From Rhodospirillales bacterium 47_12_T64 (GTDB lineage: Bacteria; Pseudomonadota; Alphaproteobacteria; Kiloniellales; Kiloniellaceae): DNA of 10,508 nucleotides. The notes beneath the pieces are model-generated. The model saw nothing but the letters and a program-made list of their open reading frames with translations, was not told the DNA's origin and did not search any database. The stretch is taken from contig MABB01000111.1 of assembly GCA_002162915.1 (NCBI GenBank), positions 1-10,508 on the forward strand, read 5' to 3'. Below, piece by piece: positions 7,064 to 10,508 of the stretch; the first letter of the stretch is position 1; every line of letters starts with the position of its first letter. Made by a program: the position numbers and the translations under genes.

Positions 7064-7161
7064 TCATTTCTCGGTCATACTGCATTTGCGCTGGTATTTT
7101 CATCTCGGCCTTGATACGTTGTTCCCCTAACGTTCTCGTCACAACAAAAGGCCTGTGATCC

Positions 7162-7875
7162 ATGATTAACTGGGAAGACGAAGGTATTCTTCTTTCGGCA
7201 CGCCCTTTTGGAGAGAACGACCTGGTAGCTCAGGTTTTGACAAGAGAACATGGACGACACGCTGGTCTGGTACGTGGCGGCATTAGTCAAAAAAAACGTT
7301 CAACTTACGAGCCTGGCAACAGGTTACATGTCCGCTGGGGTGGACGTCTCCCCGAGCATTTGGGGCACTATGACGCTGAGGTTCTGGACAATATTTCAGG
7401 ACGTTTGTTTGATGAACCCGGTCGGTTAGCCGCCCTGTTATCTGCGACTTCAATCTGTGAACAAGCTGTCCCTGAAAGAGAATCAAACTCGGCCTTCTAT
7501 GAAGGATTATTAGCTCTCCTCGAACATCTTGAGGGTGAGTTTTGGGGTGAGGTTTACGTTAGATGGGAATTGGCTCAGCTTTCTGCACTTGGGTTTGGTA
7601 TTGACCTGACCGCCTGTGCCGGGGGAGGAGATAACGATCAATTGGCATATATTAGCCCAAAGTCGGGGAGAGCTGTATCTCTTGCTGCTGGTGAGCCATA
7701 TAAAGACAAACTATTCCCGCTTCCCCTCTTTTTACTGGGGCGGGGAAATGGTGGCCCTGATGAAATCTCTCAAGGACTAAAGATTTCAGGACATTTTATT
7801 GAAAGACATCTTTTCCATCCCCACAATCTGGCATTACCAAATGTCAGGGATCGGTTAATGGAAAATTTCCTCTAG
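7162..7875 (+). CDS. recO: DNA repair protein RecO
   Basis: RecO anneals single-stranded DNA and, with RecR, loads RecA onto SSB-coated DNA in the RecF recombination pathway. The 237-residue product starts MINWEDEGILLSARPFGEND, the usual RecO N-terminus and first strand of its OB fold (about 1-80). The helical C-terminal part includes WELAQLSALGFGIDLTACA at about 135-152. The four-cysteine zinc site known from some RecO proteins is not present, as is usual in alphaproteobacteria. An AAAGG site lies about 10 bases before the ATG. The 98-base gap from era holds no recognisable hairpin or clear promoter, so recO is probably read from the era transcript. Confidence 0.95.
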   Translation: MINWEDEGILLSARPFGENDLVAQVLTREHGRHAGLVRGGISQKKRSTYEPGNRLHVRWGGRLPEHLGHYDAEVLDNISGRLFDEPGRLAALLSATSICEQAVPERESNSAFYEGLLALLEHLEGEFWGEVYVRWELAQLSALGFGIDLTACAGGGDNDQLAYISPKSGRAVSLAAGEPYKDKLFPLPLFLLGRGNGGPDEISQGLKISGHFIERHLFHPHNLALPNVRDRLMENFL

Positions 7876-7928
7876 ATAAGACTTTGTAAGCTTTTAACAT
7901 ACGATAGTATGCGTAATTGAGCGAAGGA

Positions 7929-7958
7929 TTGGAGAAAAGTTTGTCTGTTCAGTATAAT
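7929..7958 (+). promoter_or_regulatory. Possible promoter after recO
   Basis: A perfect TATAAT (7953-7958) is preceded at 18 bases by TTGGAG (7929-7934), which matches the -35 consensus only in its TTG half. Transcription would start near 7965 and could reach parC through a leader of about 400 bases. The -35 half is weak. Confidence 0.28.
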
Positions 7959-8243
7959 ATGTCAGGTCGTACTAACACTCGATGTTTGCTTAAAATATTT
8001 AGCCATGAGGCGAACGGATATCAGCATCTCCCCCGAACCCGTTGCATCAGCTTTCATTACAAAGTTGAATCTGTCGGATAGGGTCAAATTACTCCCTGTC
8101 GTTGTGGCGTCGAGCCCCAGATTTCCTCTTCTCCGATCAACGGTTTCTACTTTTTGCCGGGAGTTTTTTGTCGGAAATTTTTGGATGAAGTTGATGAGGC
8201 TCTCGTAAAAATAAAAAACAAAGCCTCAGGAAGACACTACTAA
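7941..8243 (+). pseudogene. Possible decayed small gene with one in-frame amber codon
   Basis: From a TTG at 7941, with GGAG ending 6 bases upstream, one frame stays open for 46 codons (MSVQYNMSGRTNT...), meets TAG at 8079-8081, then continues open for about 53 more codons to TAA at 8241-8243. The downstream part carries a TPCRCG cysteine pair and a helix-like C-terminus, FLDEVDEALVKIKNKASG. I recognise no family. A frame of about 100 codons with a single stop is not rare by chance, so this is only a candidate. The promoter-like pair at 7929-7958 would start transcription downstream of this TTG, which argues against both being real. Confidence 0.2.
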
Positions 8244-8252
8244 ATTCCCCTC

Positions 8253-8331
8253 GCTTAGCCACAAATTAAAGATTTGATAGGTCTGACAACCTCTTATTTG
8301 TAAATCTTCAAATCCAAGTGGTTGCCTAAGC
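8253..8331. repeat. Three-armed inverted-repeat structure upstream of parC
   Basis: GCTTAG (8253-8258) pairs with CTAAGC (8326-8331), and the adjacent CCAC (8259-8262) pairs with GTGG (8318-8321) across a 4-base bulge, closing a 79-base element. Inside are three short hairpins: CAAAT/ATTTG (8262-8266 with 8272-8276), AGGT/ACCT (8279-8282 with 8289-8292) and ATTTG/CAAAT (8296-8300 with 8309-8313). GATTTG (8271-8276) can instead pair with CAAATC (8309-8314), giving one long rod. The shape recalls a cloverleaf, but tRNA consensus bases are lacking. Confidence 0.45.
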
Positions 8332-8349
8332 CGATCTGGTGAGTACAAT
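8322..8349 (+). promoter_or_regulatory. Candidate parC promoter
   Basis: TTGCCT (8322-8327) and TACAAT (8344-8349) are separated by 16 bases; the -10 matches consensus at five of six positions. Transcription would begin near 8356, leaving a short leader of about 17 bases that holds the GAGGGG ribosome site. The -35 element lies in the right arm of the inverted-repeat structure. Confidence 0.45.
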
Positions 8350-8372
8350 GTCCATGAGTTTGTGAGGGGTAT

Positions 8373-10508
8373 ATGAGTAGTTCTTCCAGTAGAGTTCCTT
8401 CCGAGGAAATTCGAGACGTTCGTTTTGTCGATGCGCTTTCTGATCGTTATCTCAGTTATGCGCTATCGACTATTATGTCCAGGTCATTGCCGGATGTTCG
8501 TGATGGGCTAAAACCGGTTCATCGCCGCCTGCTTTTTGCCATGCGTCAGTTGAAACTGGATCCCGGATCCGGGTATAAAAAATCCGCGCGTGTCGTCGGT
8601 GACGTTATGGGTAAGTTCCACCCCCACGGTGACCAGTCAATTTATGATGCACTTGTTCGCCTGGCGCAGGAATTTTCGCTCCGTTTCCCCCTTATTGACG
8701 GTCAGGGCAATTTCGGTAATATTGATGGCGATAACGCTGCTGCGATGCGTTATACCGAAGCACGTCTTACCGCTATTGCAGGTGAGCTGCTAAAGGGTAT
8801 TGATCAAGATACCGTCGATATGCGCCCGACCTATGACGGAGAGTCCGAAGAACCCTGCGTTCTGCCATCCGCATTTCCAAACTTACTTGCGAATGGTGCC
8901 CAAGGCATTGCTGTCGGTATGGCAACCTCAATTCCACCTCACAATGTGGGGGAGATTTGCGACGCTCTGCTATATATGATTAAGACCCCAAATGTTGGGT
9001 TTGATAAGCTGGTCGACTTTATGCCTGGTCCCGATTTTCCAACTGGCGGGATTATGGTTGAGGGGCGAGACGCCGTTCTTCAAGCTTATACAACAGGTCG
9101 GGGATCTTTCAGAGTTCGGGCCAAGTGGGAAATTGAAGACCTTAAAGGGGGGCAGTATCAGATTGTTGTCACTGAAATCCCTTTTCAGGTTCAAAAATCC
9201 AAACTTATCGAAAAAATTGCAGAGCTGATAAATAATAAAAAGCTCTTCCTGCTCAATGATGTAAGAGACGAATCTGCCGAAGATATTCGGGTCGTACTCG
9301 AACCAAAGAGCCGAAACGTCGATTCTGTCGTTTTGATGGAATCTCTTTTCAAGGTAACTGAACTTGAGAGCAAAGCCAGTCTCAACATGAATGTTCTCGG
9401 AGCTGATCAGGTTCCCCGAGTGATGAACTTACGTGAAGTTCTCCAGGCATTTCTTGATCATCGCCATGAAATTCTTGTACGAGCGAGCAAGTTCCGTCTA
9501 GGCAAAATTGCAATTCGTCTGGAGGTTCTTGAAGGGTATCTGATCGCTTACCTGAACTTGGATGAAGTTATCCGAATAATCCGGGAAGAAGATAAGCCTA
9601 AACAAGCCCTTATGAAACGGTTCTCTTTAACAGAAAACCAAGCTGAAGCAATTCTCAATATGCGCTTGCGTTCGTTACGCAAGCTGGAAGAGATTGCAAT
9701 CAAGGATGAACACGCGGCACTGACAGCTGAGAAGATCGATCTCGAAGATATTCTGGCCCGTGAAGAGCGTAGATGGGAAATTGTCGGGCGCCAGATTAAA
9801 GATCTTAGAAAAGCTTACGGCCAGAAAACCGAACTAGGCTTGCGCCGTACTGAAATTGCGGGCGCGCCGATTGATATCGTTGTTCCTCTGGAGGCGGTCA
9901 TTGAAAAAGAGCCTCTGACAATACTGTGCTCTGAAAAGGGCTGGATCAGAGCAATGAAAGGCCATCAGGAAGACACCAGTGATGCCAAATACAAAGAAGG
10001 GGATACTGGGCGTTTCTCAATCCTTGCGCAAACAACAGATAGAGTTCTGATTTTTGCAAGCAATGGACGGTTTTATACTCTGGGGGCAGACAAACTCCCG
10101 GGTGGTCGCGGGTTTGGAGAGCCACTGCGCTTGATAATTGACCTGCCGAATGACCAGGATATCGTCGATATTCTGATCTATCGCCCCGGGCAGCAATTAC
10201 TTCTGACCTCGACGGATGGGCGCGGGTTCCAAATTAACGAAGACGATGTCATTGCTCAAACCAGAACTGGTAAACAGGTGTTGAATATTGCCGAAGGTGC
10301 AGAAGCCTTTATCTGTTACCAGATTGCTGAGAACCACGACACAGTTGCTGTTATTGGTGAGAACAGGAAGCTTTTGATCTTCAAGTTAGAAGAACTTCCT
10401 GAAATGGCTCGTGGTCGCGGAGTCATCTTGCAAAAATATAAAGACGGGGGACTTTCAGATATCAAGACCTTTAAGTCCGGTACTGAAAAAGGCGAGGGAC
10501 TTACCTGG
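8373..10508 (+). CDS. parC: DNA topoisomerase IV subunit A (3' end outside the window)
   Basis: ParC is the DNA-cleaving subunit that, with ParE, decatenates daughter chromosomes. The 712 codons present cover nearly the whole protein, with probably a few dozen missing at the C-terminus. The winged-helix cleavage domain is at the N-terminus, with [14 protein letters not shown] at 83-96 and catalytic Tyr127 in [11 protein letters not shown]. The tower and coiled-coil region runs to about 490, then a beta-pinwheel domain starts near 500 and includes [11 protein letters not shown] around 575-585. The GyrA box (QRRGGKG type) is not seen, and position after recO is typical of alphaproteobacterial parC, so ParC is favoured over GyrA. 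ATG 8373 has GAGGGG just upstream. The position equivalent to E. coli ParC Ser80 is Gln88. Confidence 0.95.
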   Translation, partial: MSSSSSRVPSEEIRDVRFVDALSDRYLSYALSTIMSRSLPDVRDGLKPVHRRLLFAMRQLKLDPGSGYKKSARVVGDVMGKFHPHGDQSIYDALVRLAQEFSLRFPLIDGQGNFGNIDGDNAAAMRYTEARLTAIAGELLKGIDQDTVDMRPTYDGESEEPCVLPSAFPNLLANGAQGIAVGMATSIPPHNVGEICDALLYMIKTPNVGFDKLVDFMPGPDFPTGGIMVEGRDAVLQAYTTGRGSFRVRAKWEIEDLKGGQYQIVVTEIPFQVQKSKLIEKIAELINNKKLFLLNDVRDESAEDIRVVLEPKSRNVDSVVLMESLFKVTELESKASLNMNVLGADQVPRVMNLREVLQAFLDHRHEILVRASKFRLGKIAIRLEVLEGYLIAYLNLDEVIRIIREEDKPKQALMKRFSLTENQAEAILNMRLRSLRKLEEIAIKDEHAALTAEKIDLEDILAREERRWEIVGRQIKDLRKAYGQKTELGLRRTEIAGAPIDIVVPLEAVIEKEPLTILCSEKGWIRAMKGHQEDTSDAKYKEGDTGRFSILAQTTDRVLIFASNGRFYTLGADKLPGGRGFGEPLRLIIDLPNDQDIVDILIYRPGQQLLLTSTDGRGFQINEDDVIAQTRTGKQVLNIAEGAEAFICYQIAENHDTVAVIGENRKLLIFKLEELPEMARGRGVILQKYKDGGLSDIKTFKSGTEKGEGLTW

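Larger units (their letters stand above)
7876..8372. other. Spacer between recO and parC
   Basis: This 497-base stretch has no confident gene. It contains a 5-bp hairpin CATAC/GTATG just after recO (7898-7911, no T-run), a promoter-like pair at 7929-7958, a plus-strand frame broken by one amber codon (7941-8243), a three-armed inverted-repeat structure (8253-8331), and the likely parC promoter (8322-8349). A 67-codon frame starting at 8005 overlaps the broken frame and has no ribosome site. No tRNA fits: I find no T-loop consensus or seven-base acceptor stem. No good intrinsic terminator follows recO. Confidence 0.5.

Noticed and set aside
7898..7911. Terminator after recO (CATAC/GTATG hairpin)
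   Set aside because: The stem has only five base pairs, is AT-rich, and no T-run follows.
8005..8208. 67-codon plus-strand frame between recO and parC
   Set aside because: No ribosome site, no recognisable domain, and it overlaps a frame with slightly better coding signs.
8253..8331. tRNA or degenerate tRNA gene
   Set aside because: The closing stem and three arms recall a cloverleaf, but the T-loop consensus, D-loop guanines and a seven-base acceptor stem are missing.
1..10508. CRISPR arrays, insertion sequences, toxin-antitoxin pairs, phage genes or defence systems
   Set aside because: I searched by eye on both strands and found no regularly spaced repeats, transposase, integrase or typical small overlapping gene pairs; the window is a conserved housekeeping cluster.

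Overview
The window looks like chromosomal DNA of an alphaproteobacterium, probably a marine Rhodospirillales- or Sneathiellales-like lineage. This rests on gene order and on protein sequence: an Rsh protein with a characteristic alphaproteobacterial N-terminus, a GDRVLGLV-type RNase III, and a ParC with GDQS in the quinolone region. The base composition is moderate, mid-40s % GC by eye, with AT-rich intergenic spacers. No taxon below class can be fixed from the sequence alone.

Layout. Positions 1-440 hold the 5' part of a small lipoprotein gene on the minus strand that runs off the left edge. Positions 441-767 are a divergent spacer with a strong inverted repeat and one weak small ORF. From 768 everything is on the plus strand: folK (folate), rpoZ (RNA polymerase omega), rsh ((p)ppGpp synthetase/hydrolase), acpS (carrier-protein activation), lepB (signal peptidase I), rnc (RNase III), era (ribosome-assembly GTPase), recO (recombinational repair), a 497-base spacer, and the first 712 codons of parC (topoisomerase IV subunit A), cut by the right edge.

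How it fits together. rpoZ-rsh and acpS-lepB-rnc-era-recO are the familiar alphaproteobacterial housekeeping cluster linking transcription, the stringent response, secretion, rRNA processing and ribosome assembly. lepB/rnc and rnc/era overlap by a few bases, which suggests translational coupling. The pyrE and pdxJ genes that often sit between rsh and acpS in related genomes are absent; only 45 bases separate the two here.

No previously undescribed multi-gene system is visible. The more interesting signals are in the spacers: an 11-bp perfect inverted repeat with a T-run before rsh whose loop contains a good sigma70-type promoter; a three-armed inverted-repeat structure just upstream of parC, with the likely parC -35 element in its right arm; a possible decayed or recoded small gene between recO and parC; and a GC-rich inverted repeat between the lipoprotein gene and folK.
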